Shown here one piece after another: positions 19,793 to 30,482 of a stretch of DNA of 64,000 nucleotides. Every line of letters starts with the position of its first letter. Positions within the stretch are counted from its first letter, which is position 1. The notes beneath the pieces were generated by a model. It saw only the letters and a program-made list of their open reading frames with translations. It was not told the origin of the DNA and did not search any database. The position numbers and the translations under genes are program-made. This stretch comes from Pseudorhodoferax sp965279475 (lineage in GTDB: Bacteria; Pseudomonadota; Gammaproteobacteria; Burkholderiales; Burkholderiaceae_C), in assembly GCA_965279475.1 (NCBI GenBank), contig CBDIIA010000003.1, positions 2,108,001-2,172,000 on the forward strand, given 5' to 3'.

Positions 19793-20796
19793 GCCGATGC
19801 GGGGGCGGGCGCCAAGGCCGGCGCAGCAGCGGCCACCTGCTGCCAGGCCTGCCAGACCGCGTCGACGCCGGGCGCCGCCGCCCCGCCCACCGAGATCTGG
19901 AACGGGCACGGCAACGGCCCGGCACGGAACGCGCGCGGGTGGCTGAAGATCTGCACGTGCGGCAAGCGCAGCGCGACCGCCAGATGGCTGAGCCCGGTGT
20001 CGATGCCGATCACGCCGGCACAGCCGGCCATGCGGTCCAGCACCTCGGTCAGCGCGGCACGCGGCCAGACGGTGGCGGCGCCGGGGTGGCGCAGCCCGAT
20101 CTGCCGGACGATGTGTTCTGCGCGCTGGCGCTCGGCGTCGTCCGCCTGCGGCAAGGCCACGCGCCAGCCGGCCTCGGCAAGCCGCGACGCCAGCGCGATC
20201 CAGTGGGCGGCCGGCCATTCGTTGTCCGGCCGCGTCGTGCCATGCACCAGCACCAGCGTGCGGCCCTGCGGCAAGGCTTCGGTGCGAAACGCGTAGGTCG
20301 GCAGCGGTGTTTCACCGTATCCCAGTGCCCGCGCCGCCAGCTGGCGGTAACGCTGCACGGCGTGGATGCGCCGGTCCATCGGCACCGGCCGGTCGACCAT
20401 GAAGCGCACTGGCCATTCCCAGCCGCATTCGTCGCTGCCGTTGCCGTAGGTGGCGCGAAAACCGCCGGGGTTGAGCCGGGCGCGGCGGGCGACCCAGGCC
20501 GACTTGATCAGCCCTTGCACGTCCAGCACCGCGTCGTAGGCCTCGGCCCGCAGCAGAGCGTGGAACGCGCGCTGCTCGGCCCGCGCCGCCGCATCGAAGC
20601 CCTGCCTGCGCCAACGCCGCAGGGCGATCGGCACGATGCGACGCAGGCCGTGCACGCGCCGCAGCAGACCGGCGAACGCCTCTTCAACCACCCAGTCGAT
20701 CTGCGCGTCGGGAAAGTGCTTCAGCAGGTCGGCCACCACCGGCGTCGCCTGCACCACGTCCCCCAGCGACGACATCTTCACGATCAGGATCTGCAT
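19789..20796 (-). CDS. waaC: LPS heptosyltransferase I
   Basis: A 335-residue GT9 enzyme that adds the first L-glycero-D-manno-heptose to Kdo. The N-terminal motif MQILIVKMSSLGDVVQATPV contains the invariant SSLGD, and the C-terminal nucleotide-sugar motif is GVIGIDTGLSHLAVAL. The start was set at the residue that begins the family domain; an ATG at 20829 would add 11 residues. It overlaps waaA by four bases and follows the phosphohexomutase gene by 40 bases. Confidence 0.93.
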   Translation of the reverse strand: MQILIVKMSSLGDVVQATPVVADLLKHFPDAQIDWVVEEAFAGLLRRVHGLRRIVPIALRRWRRQGFDAAARAEQRAFHALLRAEAYDAVLDVQGLIKSAWVARRARLNPGGFRATYGNGSDECGWEWPVRFMVDRPVPMDRRIHAVQRYRQLAARALGYGETPLPTYAFRTEALPQGRTLVLVHGTTRPDNEWPAAHWIALASRLAEAGWRVALPQADDAERQRAEHIVRQIGLRHPGAATVWPRAALTEVLDRMAGCAGVIGIDTGLSHLAVALRLPHVQIFSHPRAFRAGPLPCPFQISVGGAAAPGVDAVWQAWQQVAAAAPALAPAPASA

Positions 20797-20836
20797 GCGC
20801 GCCCTGCCCCAGGCTGCGCCGTGCGCCACGCCGATC

Positions 20837-22234
20837 TCAATGCGCGGCCGCCTGGATCTGCGCGTCCGGCTTGGCCTGGCGCAACAGCGCCATCATCTGT
20901 GACTCGATGCGCTCCAGCGCCGCGTGGGTCTGCCCTTCGAAGCGCAGCACCAGCACCGGCGTGGTGTTGGACGCGCGGATCAGGCCGAACCCATCGGGCC
21001 AGTCGACCCGCAGGCCGTCGATGGTGTTGACCTGGGCCGGTGCATCGAAGCGGGCCGCCTCCACCAGCCGCTGCACCAGCCCATGCGGTTCGCCTTCGGC
21101 ACAGACCACGTTGAGTTCGGGCGTCGAGAAGCTGGTCGGCAGGCCGTCGAGCACCGTGCTGGCGTTCGGCGACTGGCTCAGGATCTCGAGCAGCCGCGCG
21201 CCAGCGTAGGTGCCGTCGTCGAAGCCGTACCAGCGCTCCTTGAAGAAGATGTGGCCGCTCATCTCGCCGCCCAGCGGAGCCTGGCCGCCCTCGGCCTCGA
21301 TCGCCTTCATCTTGGCCTTGATCAGCGAGTGCCCGGTCTTGAACATCAGCGCCTTGCCGCCCGCGGCCTCGATCGCCGGCGCCAGCCGCTGTGAACACTT
21401 CACGTCGAACAGGATCGTGCCGCCCGGCACGCGCTTCAGCACGTCCTGCGCGAACAGCATCATCTGGCGGTCCGGATAGATGTTGTTGCCCTCGCGCGTG
21501 ACGATGCCCAGGCGGTCGCCATCGCCATCGAAGGCCAGTCCCAGCTCGGCACCGCTGGTCTTGAGTGCCGCAATCAGGTCACGCAGGTTCTCAGGCTTGC
21601 TCGGGTCGGGATGGTGGTTGGGGAAGTTGCCGTCGACCTCGCTGAACAGCTCGGTCACCTCGCAGCCCAGCGCCCGCAGGATGCCGGGCGCCGACGCGCC
21701 GGCGATGCCGTTGCCCGAGTCGACGACGATCTTCATCGGCCGCGCCAGCTTGATGTCGGACACGATGCGCGCGCTGTAGGCGGCCAGCACATCGGCGGTC
21801 TGCACGGTGCCGCCGGCGGCCGGCGCCCACGACTCGTCTTCCATCATGCGCCGCAGCGCCTGGATCTCGTCGCCGTAGATCGCACGCCCGCCCATCACCA
21901 TCTTGAACCCGTTGTAGTCCTTCGGGTTGTGGCTGCCGGTGATCTGGATCCCGCTCCTGCATAGCGTATTGGCGGCGAAGTACAGCATCGGCGTGGTCAC
22001 GCGGCCGACGTCGATCACCTGCACGCCCACCGCCACCAGCCCCTTGATCAACGCCGCACTCAAGGCCGGCCCACTCAGCCGACCGTCACGCCCCACGGCG
22101 ATCGTGCGTTCGTTCTCGCGCAAGGCGATCGTGCCGAACGCCCGGCCAAGGGCCTCGGCCACCTCCTCGGTCAAGCTCGAGGGCACGACGCCCCGGATGT
22201 CATAAGCCTTGAAGATCGACGCGGCTACCTGCAT
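20837..22234 (-). CDS. Phosphomannomutase/phosphoglucomutase
   Basis: A 465-residue alpha-D-phosphohexomutase of the AlgC/ManB type. The four expected sites are present: the phosphoserine loop ITGSHNPKDYNG, the metal loop DGDGDRLG, the sugar loop GGEMSGHIFF, and the phosphate-binding segment RASNTTPVLVLRFEG near the C-terminus. It interconverts 6- and 1-phosphates of mannose and glucose. It therefore feeds GDP-mannose or UDP-glucose for LPS and exopolysaccharide, and glucose-1-phosphate for the glycogen genes nearby. It precedes waaC-waaA on the same strand. Confidence 0.93.
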   Translation of the reverse strand: MQVAASIFKAYDIRGVVPSSLTEEVAEALGRAFGTIALRENERTIAVGRDGRLSGPALSAALIKGLVAVGVQVIDVGRVTTPMLYFAANTLCRSGIQITGSHNPKDYNGFKMVMGGRAIYGDEIQALRRMMEDESWAPAAGGTVQTADVLAAYSARIVSDIKLARPMKIVVDSGNGIAGASAPGILRALGCEVTELFSEVDGNFPNHHPDPSKPENLRDLIAALKTSGAELGLAFDGDGDRLGIVTREGNNIYPDRQMMLFAQDVLKRVPGGTILFDVKCSQRLAPAIEAAGGKALMFKTGHSLIKAKMKAIEAEGGQAPLGGEMSGHIFFKERWYGFDDGTYAGARLLEILSQSPNASTVLDGLPTSFSTPELNVVCAEGEPHGLVQRLVEAARFDAPAQVNTIDGLRVDWPDGFGLIRASNTTPVLVLRFEGQTHAALERIESQMMALLRQAKPDAQIQAAAH

Positions 22235-22335
22235 GGAATGGGTCCCTGTGGTGAAGTCGGATGATTATCCTGGATTGAAGTTTGCGAAACGTGCGGAACG
22301 CCGGGCCGAAAGGGATCCCCAATATGGACATCTTT

Positions 22336-22347
22336 TTGTATGTACAA
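22336..22347. promoter_or_regulatory. Operator-like repeat at the brnTA promoter
   Basis: TTGTA-TG-TACAA is an inverted repeat that contains a TACAAT -10-like hexamer (22343-22348) only seven bases before the GTG start of brnT. BrnTA pairs are known to repress themselves through BrnA, so this is the probable site. The closeness of the -10 to the start suggests a leaderless transcript. Confidence 0.42.
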
Positions 22348-22355
22348 TTCTTTGG

Positions 22356-22634
22356 GTGCGTATCTCGTACGACCCAGCGAAGAACGAGCGAAACATCCGC
22401 GACCGCGGCCTGTCTTTTGCATCGGCCGCCGAGTTCGATTTCGAAACCGCCATGTACGCAGCCGATGAGCGGAAGGAGTACGGCGAGACACGTTTTGTCG
22501 CCATCGGGATGCTGGACGAACGGCTACACGTCCTCTGCTTTACAGAGACCGCTGAAGGCATACGCGTCATCAGTTTCCGCAAGGCCAACACACGAGAGGT
22601 GAAAAGATATGCCCAAGTCCAAGCCACTGACTGA
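22356..22634 (+). CDS. brnT: BrnT-family toxin
   Basis: A 92-residue RelE-like ribonuclease toxin. The N-terminus reads VRISYDPAKNERNIRDRGLS, the signature of the family (F/Y-D-P-x-K-x-x-x-N). The core is FDFETAMYAADERKEYGETRF, and the C-terminal RVISFRKANTREVKRY carries the basic catalytic residues. The start is a GTG at 22356; the frame stays open further upstream to 22209, but that part overlaps the promoter and the start of the phosphohexomutase gene and does not match the family. It overlaps brnA by 26 bases. The region is visibly less GC-rich than its neighbours, suggesting acquisition. Confidence 0.9.
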   Translation: MRISYDPAKNERNIRDRGLSFASAAEFDFETAMYAADERKEYGETRFVAIGMLDERLHVLCFTETAEGIRVISFRKANTREVKRYAQVQATD

Positions 22635-22884
22635 CGCTTCTGGCGAGGTTCGCGACCTCACGCTGAAGGATCTGGAGAACTTTCGGTCTGGCGAGGTGCT
22701 GCCGGCCACCCTGCGGCGCAAGATCGGGGAGCGCGGTCCGCAGAAGACTGCGACGAAAGAACGCATCACCATCCGTCTTTCGCGCGATGTCGTGGACCGG
22801 TTTCGCGCTACAGGCGATGGTTGGCAGACCCGCGTCGATGCAGCGCTTCAGGAGTGGCTCAAGGGGCACAAGTCGATCGCGTGA
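22609..22884 (+). CDS. brnA: BrnA-family antitoxin
   Basis: A 91-residue antitoxin with a C-terminal ribbon-helix-helix (KERITIRLSRDVVDRFRATG, then GWQTRVDAALQEWL), the DNA-binding and dimerisation part of BrnA. The N-terminal half (residues 1-45) is the charged segment that wraps the toxin. It overlaps the end of brnT in another frame, as is usual for this pair. It ends 16 bases before the convergent glgA stop. Confidence 0.9.
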   Translation: MPKSKPLTDASGEVRDLTLKDLENFRSGEVLPATLRRKIGERGPQKTATKERITIRLSRDVVDRFRATGDGWQTRVDAALQEWLKGHKSIA

Positions 22885-22900
22885 GCGACCGGTCCGCACT

Positions 22901-24355
22901 TCAAGCTGCCTGCTCCATCGCCTCCCGGTACAACGCCAGGTACTGTTTCGCCACCGGCACCCACGAGAAGTTCTGTGCCATCGCACGGCGCATCACCTGG
23001 GTCCACACCGGTGCCTGCTGGAAGGTATGCACCGCGCGGCTGACCGCGCCGGCCAGCGCCTCGGGGGTGGCGGCGCCGAACATGAAGCCGGTGGCAGTGT
23101 CGCGCTGCAAGGCCTCGTCGGTGGCGTCGGCCACGGTGTCGACCAGGCCGCCGACCCGGCGCACCACGGGCAGAGTGCCGTAGCGCAGCGCGTAGAGCTG
23201 GGTCAGGCCGCAGGGCTCGAAGCGCGAAGGCACCAGGATGGCGTCTGCGCCGGCGATCATCTGGTGCGCGAATGCCTCGTCGTAGCCCAGCCGCACCGCC
23301 ACGCGGCCGGGGTAGTTGGCCATGGCCTTCGAGAACGCCAGTTCGAGCGGCGCGTCGCCGGTGCCCTGCACCGCCAGCTGCGCCCCGTCGGCCAGCAGGC
23401 TCGACAGCGCGCCCAGCACCAGGTCCAGCCCTTTCTGCGGCGTCAGGCGGCTGACCACGGCGAACAGCGGCACCCGGGCGTCGACGCGCAGGCCTAGCGA
23501 CTGTTGCAGCTCGGCCTTGCAGCGTGCCTTGCCGGCCAGCGCGTCGGCGCTGTAGCGCGCCGGGATGCCGGCATCGGTCGCCGGATCCCAGACGTCGGCA
23601 TCGACGCCGTTCAGGATGCCCGAGACCTCGGCGCCACGCGCCCGGATCACGCCATCGAGACCGTTGCCGAACTCGGCGGTCGTGATCTCGCGGGCATAGT
23701 TCGGGCTGACGGTGGTGACGCGCCGGGCAAACTTCAGGCCGGCCTTCATGAACGAGAACTGGCCGTGGAACTCGAGCGCGGCCGGCGCCATGAAACGCGC
23801 CGGCAGGTTGAGCAGCGCGAAGTCCGCCGGGTCGAACAGGCCCTGGTAGGCCAGGTTGTGCACCGTGAACACCGTCGCCGTGGTGCTGGCCGGATGGGCG
23901 GCGACGTAGGCGCAGGACATCGCGGCGTGCCAGTCGTGCGCGTGCATCACGTCGGGTTTCCAGCTGCCGTCGAGTTCGCCGGCGGCGATGTGCGCCGCCA
24001 CCCAGCCGAGCAGTGCGAACCGTTGCAGGTTGTCGGCCCATTCGCTGCCATCGGGCGCCTGGTACGGGCCGCCGTGGCGCTCGTACAGGTAGGGCGACTC
24101 GACCAGGTACACCGGCAGATCGGGCGCCAGCATGCCGCGCCGCAACGTGACCCGGCCGGCGCCGAAGATGGCCCCCAGCTCGCACACCACGGACTGTTTC
24201 TCGACCCCCTGCAGGATCGCCGGCAGGCCCGGCAGCAGCAGCCGCACGTCGGCCCCTTCGGCAGCCAGCGCCTGCGGCAGTGCGCCCATCACATCGGCCA
24301 GCCCGCCGGTCTTGACCAGCGGAAACGCTTCCGCTGCGACGTGGAGAACCTTCAT
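22901..24355 (-). CDS. glgA: Glycogen synthase (ADP-glucose)
   Basis: A 484-residue GT5 enzyme that extends alpha-1,4-glucan from ADP-glucose. The donor-binding KTGGLADV is at residues 15-22, and the second conserved block PSRFEPCGLTQLYALRYG carries the catalytic-region Glu. Length matches bacterial GlgA (477 in E. coli). The start overlaps the glgC stop (ATGA), so the two are made together from the promoter shared back to back with glgP. Confidence 0.96.
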   Translation of the reverse strand: MKVLHVAAEAFPLVKTGGLADVMGALPQALAAEGADVRLLLPGLPAILQGVEKQSVVCELGAIFGAGRVTLRRGMLAPDLPVYLVESPYLYERHGGPYQAPDGSEWADNLQRFALLGWVAAHIAAGELDGSWKPDVMHAHDWHAAMSCAYVAAHPASTTATVFTVHNLAYQGLFDPADFALLNLPARFMAPAALEFHGQFSFMKAGLKFARRVTTVSPNYAREITTAEFGNGLDGVIRARGAEVSGILNGVDADVWDPATDAGIPARYSADALAGKARCKAELQQSLGLRVDARVPLFAVVSRLTPQKGLDLVLGALSSLLADGAQLAVQGTGDAPLELAFSKAMANYPGRVAVRLGYDEAFAHQMIAGADAILVPSRFEPCGLTQLYALRYGTLPVVRRVGGLVDTVADATDEALQRDTATGFMFGAATPEALAGAVSRAVHTFQQAPVWTQVMRRAMAQNFSWVPVAKQYLALYREAMEQAA

Positions 24356-25620
24356 GTGCCGAGCTTGGCCAGCATCGGCGGTGTGACCAGCGTGATGCCG
24401 TTCTCGCTGCGGTGGAAACGCGCCGCGTCCTGCACCGGGTCTTCGCCGATGACCATGCCGTCGGGGATGGAGCAGCCGCGGTCGATGATGGCGCGGTTGA
24501 TGCGCGCGCGCCGCCCGATCTGCACGCCGGGCAGCAGCACCGACCAGTTGACCGTCGACTGCGAATGCGCGCGCACGCTGTTGAACAGCACCGAGCGGAA
24601 CACGTAGCCCGAGACGATGCAGCCGCCCGACACCAGCGACTCGATCGCCATGCCGCGGCGGTCTTCCTGGTTGTGCACGAACTTGGCCGGCGGCAGCTGC
24701 GACTGGTAGGTCCAGATCGGCCAGCGTGTGTCGTACAGGTTGAGCTGCGGATCGGTCGCGGTGAGGTCGATGTTGGCGTCCCAGTAAGCGTCGATCGTGC
24801 CGACGTCGCGCCAGTAGGCCTCTTCGCCCAGCCGCATGTTCACGCACGACAGCTCGAACGGGTGGGCCGCGGCGCAGCCGTTCTTCACCGCCCGGGGAAT
24901 GATGTCCTTGCCGAAGTCGTGGCTCGAGTTCGGGTCGGCCATGTCGCGCTCGAGCTCCTTGTACAGGTAGCGCGCGTTGAAGATGTAGATGCCCATGCTG
25001 GCCAGCGCCACGTCCGGCCGCCCGGGCATGGCCGGCGGATCGGCCGGTTTCTCAAGGAAGTCGGTGATCATGCTGTGCTCGTCGACCGCCATCACGCCGA
25101 AGGCGCTGGCCTGGGCCCGTGGCACGGCGATGCAGCCGACCGTGCAGTCGCGGCCCTTGGCCACGTGGTCGGCCAGCATGATCGCGTAGTTCATCTTGTA
25201 GATGTGGTCGCCGGCCAGCACCACGATGTAGTCGGCCCGGTAGCTCGCCAGAATATCCTGGTTCTGGTAGACCGCATCGGCCGTGCCGCGGTACCAGCTG
25301 TCGTCGTCGTTGCGCTGCTGCGCCGGCATCAGGTCGACGAACTCGTTCATCTCGCTTTTCAGGAAGGCCCAGCCACGCTGCAGGTGCCGCAGCAGGCTGT
25401 GGCTCTTGTACTGCGTGATCACGCCGATGCGGCGGATGCCCGAATTCAGGCAGTTCGACAGCGCGAAATCGATGATGCGGAACTTGCCGCCGAAGTAGAC
25501 CGCCGGCTTGGCGCGCCGGTCGGTGAGGTTCATCAGCCGGCTGCCGCGGCCCCCAGCCAGCACCAGTGCAATCGCCCGTTTGGGCAGATCCAATTGCTGT
25601 GCCAGATCGTTCGATGCCAT
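24352..25620 (-). CDS. glgC: Glucose-1-phosphate adenylyltransferase
   Basis: A 422-residue nucleotidyltransferase that makes ADP-glucose, the committed step of glycogen synthesis. The pyrophosphorylase signature LAGGRGSRLMNLTDRRAKP is at residues about 21-39, followed by GGKFRIIDFALSNC. The catalytic Asp region is AGDHIYKMNY, and the C-terminal left-handed beta-helix carries hexapeptide repeats (SVLLPGVQIGRRARINRAII). The ATG at 25620 is chosen; the frame runs open upstream but without family similarity. It is divergent from glgP. Confidence 0.96.
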   Translation of the reverse strand: MASNDLAQQLDLPKRAIALVLAGGRGSRLMNLTDRRAKPAVYFGGKFRIIDFALSNCLNSGIRRIGVITQYKSHSLLRHLQRGWAFLKSEMNEFVDLMPAQQRNDDDSWYRGTADAVYQNQDILASYRADYIVVLAGDHIYKMNYAIMLADHVAKGRDCTVGCIAVPRAQASAFGVMAVDEHSMITDFLEKPADPPAMPGRPDVALASMGIYIFNARYLYKELERDMADPNSSHDFGKDIIPRAVKNGCAAAHPFELSCVNMRLGEEAYWRDVGTIDAYWDANIDLTATDPQLNLYDTRWPIWTYQSQLPPAKFVHNQEDRRGMAIESLVSGGCIVSGYVFRSVLFNSVRAHSQSTVNWSVLLPGVQIGRRARINRAIIDRGCSIPDGMVIGEDPVQDAARFHRSENGITLVTPPMLAKLGT

Positions 25621-25702
25621 GAGGTCTCCGTTACGTTGGCCGCGCCCGACACCTGCGGCATCGACCGGCAGCGACTGCGACATGATCGCAGAGACAAGGA
25701 TA

Positions 25703-25723
25703 GCCGCACTTCGGGTGTGCGGC
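25703..25723. promoter_or_regulatory. Hairpin repeat in the glgC/glgP gap
   Basis: GCCGCAC and GTGCGGC are perfect 7-base arms around TTCGGGT. The element is central in the 196-base gap between the divergent glycogen-synthesis and glycogen-use genes. It could be an operator or an untranslated-leader hairpin; the sequence does not decide. Confidence 0.3.
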
Positions 25724-25816
25724 CGTGTTCGCGTGCGAGAATTCCGACGCGCTTGGCATGGACCCTGCTTGCCCTCTGAAGCCGCGCCAGGCGTTACCCA
25801 GAACAAAGGATCCACC

Positions 25817-28258
<2,442 letters not shown>

Positions 28259-28295
28259 CAACCCCCAGTCTTCGCAAAGGGCGCGCCGCATCGCA

Positions 28296-30482
28296 ATGAA
28301 CCTGCCTCCTGACGACATCGAACGCATCTGCGCCGCGCGGCACGGCGATCCGTTCTCGGTGCTCGGTCCGCATCCGCAGGCGGATGGCAGCGTCAGCGTC
28401 CGGGCCTTCCTGCCGGACGCGGCCAAGGTGGTGGTGCTCGATGCGGTGCGCGGCGGGGTGCGGGCGGCGCTGGCGCTGCGGCATGCGGATGGCTTCTTCG
28501 ACGCCAACATCAAGGCCGGCATGCCCGGCGCCTACACGCTGGGCGTGCACTGGAAGGACGGCCAGCAGTCGGTCATCGACGACCCCTACCGCTTTGCGCC
28601 GCTGCTCGGCGAGATGGATGTGTGGCTGCTCGGCGAAGGCACGCACCGGCGGCCCTACGAGGTGCTGGGCGCGCGGCCGCGTGTGCACCAGGGCGTGGCG
28701 GGCACCGGCTGTGCCGTGTGGGCGCCGAACGCGCTGCGCGTCAGCGTGGTCGGCGACTTCAATTTCTGGGATGGCCGGCGCCATCCGATGCGGCTGCGGC
28801 GCGAGTGCGGCGTGTGGGAGATCTTCCTGCCCGCCGTGGCCGTGGGTGCGCGCTACAAGTTCGAGATCATCGCGGGCGACGGCAGCCTGCTGCCGCTGAA
28901 GGCCGACCCCTATGCGCTGGCCTGCGAACTGCGGCCCGGCACCGCCAGCATCGTCGCAGTGATGCCGCCGCCGCTGCCGCCCTTGCCGGCACGGCAGACG
29001 GCCAACGCCGCCCATGCGCCGATGTCGGTCTACGAGGTGCACCTGGCCAGCTGGCGCCGCAAACCCGAGGAACACGACCGCTGGCTGAACTGGGACGAAC
29101 TCGCCGACACGCTGATCCCCTACGTGCAGGACATGGGCTTCACCCACGTGCAGCTGATGCCGATCAGCGAGCACCCGTTCGATGGCTCCTGGGGCTACCA
29201 GCCGATCGGCCTGTACGCGCCGACCGCCCGCTTCGGCGAGCCGGCCGCGTTCCGCCGCTTCGTCGCGCGCGCGCAGGCCGAGGGCATCGGCGTGCTGATC
29301 GACTGGGTGCCGGCGCACTTCCCGAGCGACGCCCACGGCCTGGCCAGCTTCGACGGCACGCCCCTGTACGAACACGCCGATCCGCGCGAAGGCTTCCACC
29401 AGGACTGGAACACGCTGATCTACAACTTCGGCCGTACCGAGGTGCGCAACTTCCTGGTCGGCAACGCGCTGTACTGGCTCGAGCGCTACGGCATCGACGG
29501 CCTGCGCGTCGATGCCGTGGCCTCGATGCTGTACCGCGACTACAGCCGCAAGCACGGCGAATGGGTGCCCAACGTGCACGGCGGCCGCGAGAACCTGGAG
29601 GCCATCGAGTTCCTGAAGCGCATGAACGAAGTCGTCGGCACCGAGCGGCCGCAGGCCGTCACCGTGGCCGAGGAGTCGACCGCGTTCCCGGGCGTCTCGC
29701 GGCCCACCTTCGCCGGCGGCCTGGGCTTCCACTACAAGTGGAACATGGGCTGGATGCACGACACGCTGCAGTACATGGCGCGCGAGCCGGTGCACCGCAA
29801 GTTCCACCACGACGAGATGACGTTCGGGCTGGTCTACGCGTTCACCGAGAACTTCGTGCTGCCGCTGTCGCACGACGAGGTGGTGCACGGCAAGGGCGCG
29901 CTGATCACCAAGATGCCCGGCGACCGCTGGCAGCAGTTCGCCAACCTGCGCGCCTACTTCGGCTTCATGTGGGGCCATCCGGGCAAGAAGCTGCTGTTCA
30001 TGGGAGCTGAGTTCGCGCAGGCGCGCGAATGGAGCCACGAGCGCAGCCTCGACTGGCACCTGCTGGCCGAGGCGCCGCACGCCGGCATCCAGAACCTGGT
30101 GCGCGACCTGAACCGCCTGTACGCCCGCCACCCGGCGCTGTACGCGCGCGACTGCGAGGCCTCGGGCTTCGAATGGCTGGTGCACGACGACGCCCAGCAC
30201 TCGGTGTTCGCGTTCATGCGGCGTGGCCGCGAGGAAGGCGCCCACATGCTGGTGGTCAGCAACCTCACGCCGACGGTGCACCGCAGCTACCGCATCGGCG
30301 TGCCGCAGCCCGGACGCTACTACGAACGGTTGAACACCGATTCGAGCTACTACGGCGGCACCAATGCCGGCACCGCCTGGGGCGTGGCCGGCACCGAGCC
30401 CGTGCCCTCGCACGACCGCAAGCAGTCGGTCGTGCTGACGCTGCCGCCGCTGGCCACCGTGTTCCTGGAATGGGTGGCATGA
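28296..30482 (+). CDS. glgB: 1,4-alpha-glucan branching enzyme
   Basis: A 728-residue GH13 enzyme, the same length as E. coli GlgB. It has two N-terminal carbohydrate-binding/Ig-like modules (residues 1-100 and about 115-215) followed by the catalytic barrel. Nucleophile Asp is in GIDGLRVDAVASMLY, the acid/base Glu in VAEEST, and the third carboxylate in PLSHDEVVHGKG. It transfers cut chains to make alpha-1,6 branches. Its stop overlaps the glgX start (ATGA). Confidence 0.96.
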   Translation: MNLPPDDIERICAARHGDPFSVLGPHPQADGSVSVRAFLPDAAKVVVLDAVRGGVRAALALRHADGFFDANIKAGMPGAYTLGVHWKDGQQSVIDDPYRFAPLLGEMDVWLLGEGTHRRPYEVLGARPRVHQGVAGTGCAVWAPNALRVSVVGDFNFWDGRRHPMRLRRECGVWEIFLPAVAVGARYKFEIIAGDGSLLPLKADPYALACELRPGTASIVAVMPPPLPPLPARQTANAAHAPMSVYEVHLASWRRKPEEHDRWLNWDELADTLIPYVQDMGFTHVQLMPISEHPFDGSWGYQPIGLYAPTARFGEPAAFRRFVARAQAEGIGVLIDWVPAHFPSDAHGLASFDGTPLYEHADPREGFHQDWNTLIYNFGRTEVRNFLVGNALYWLERYGIDGLRVDAVASMLYRDYSRKHGEWVPNVHGGRENLEAIEFLKRMNEVVGTERPQAVTVAEESTAFPGVSRPTFAGGLGFHYKWNMGWMHDTLQYMAREPVHRKFHHDEMTFGLVYAFTENFVLPLSHDEVVHGKGALITKMPGDRWQQFANLRAYFGFMWGHPGKKLLFMGAEFAQAREWSHERSLDWHLLAEAPHAGIQNLVRDLNRLYARHPALYARDCEASGFEWLVHDDAQHSVFAFMRRGREEGAHMLVVSNLTPTVHRSYRIGVPQPGRYYERLNTDSSYYGGTNAGTAWGVAGTEPVPSHDRKQSVVLTLPPLATVFLEWVA

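Noticed and set aside
22209..22355. Upstream extension of the BrnT frame to an ATG at 22209
   Set aside because: The extra 49 residues do not match the BrnT family and overlap the phosphohexomutase start and the promoter repeat.
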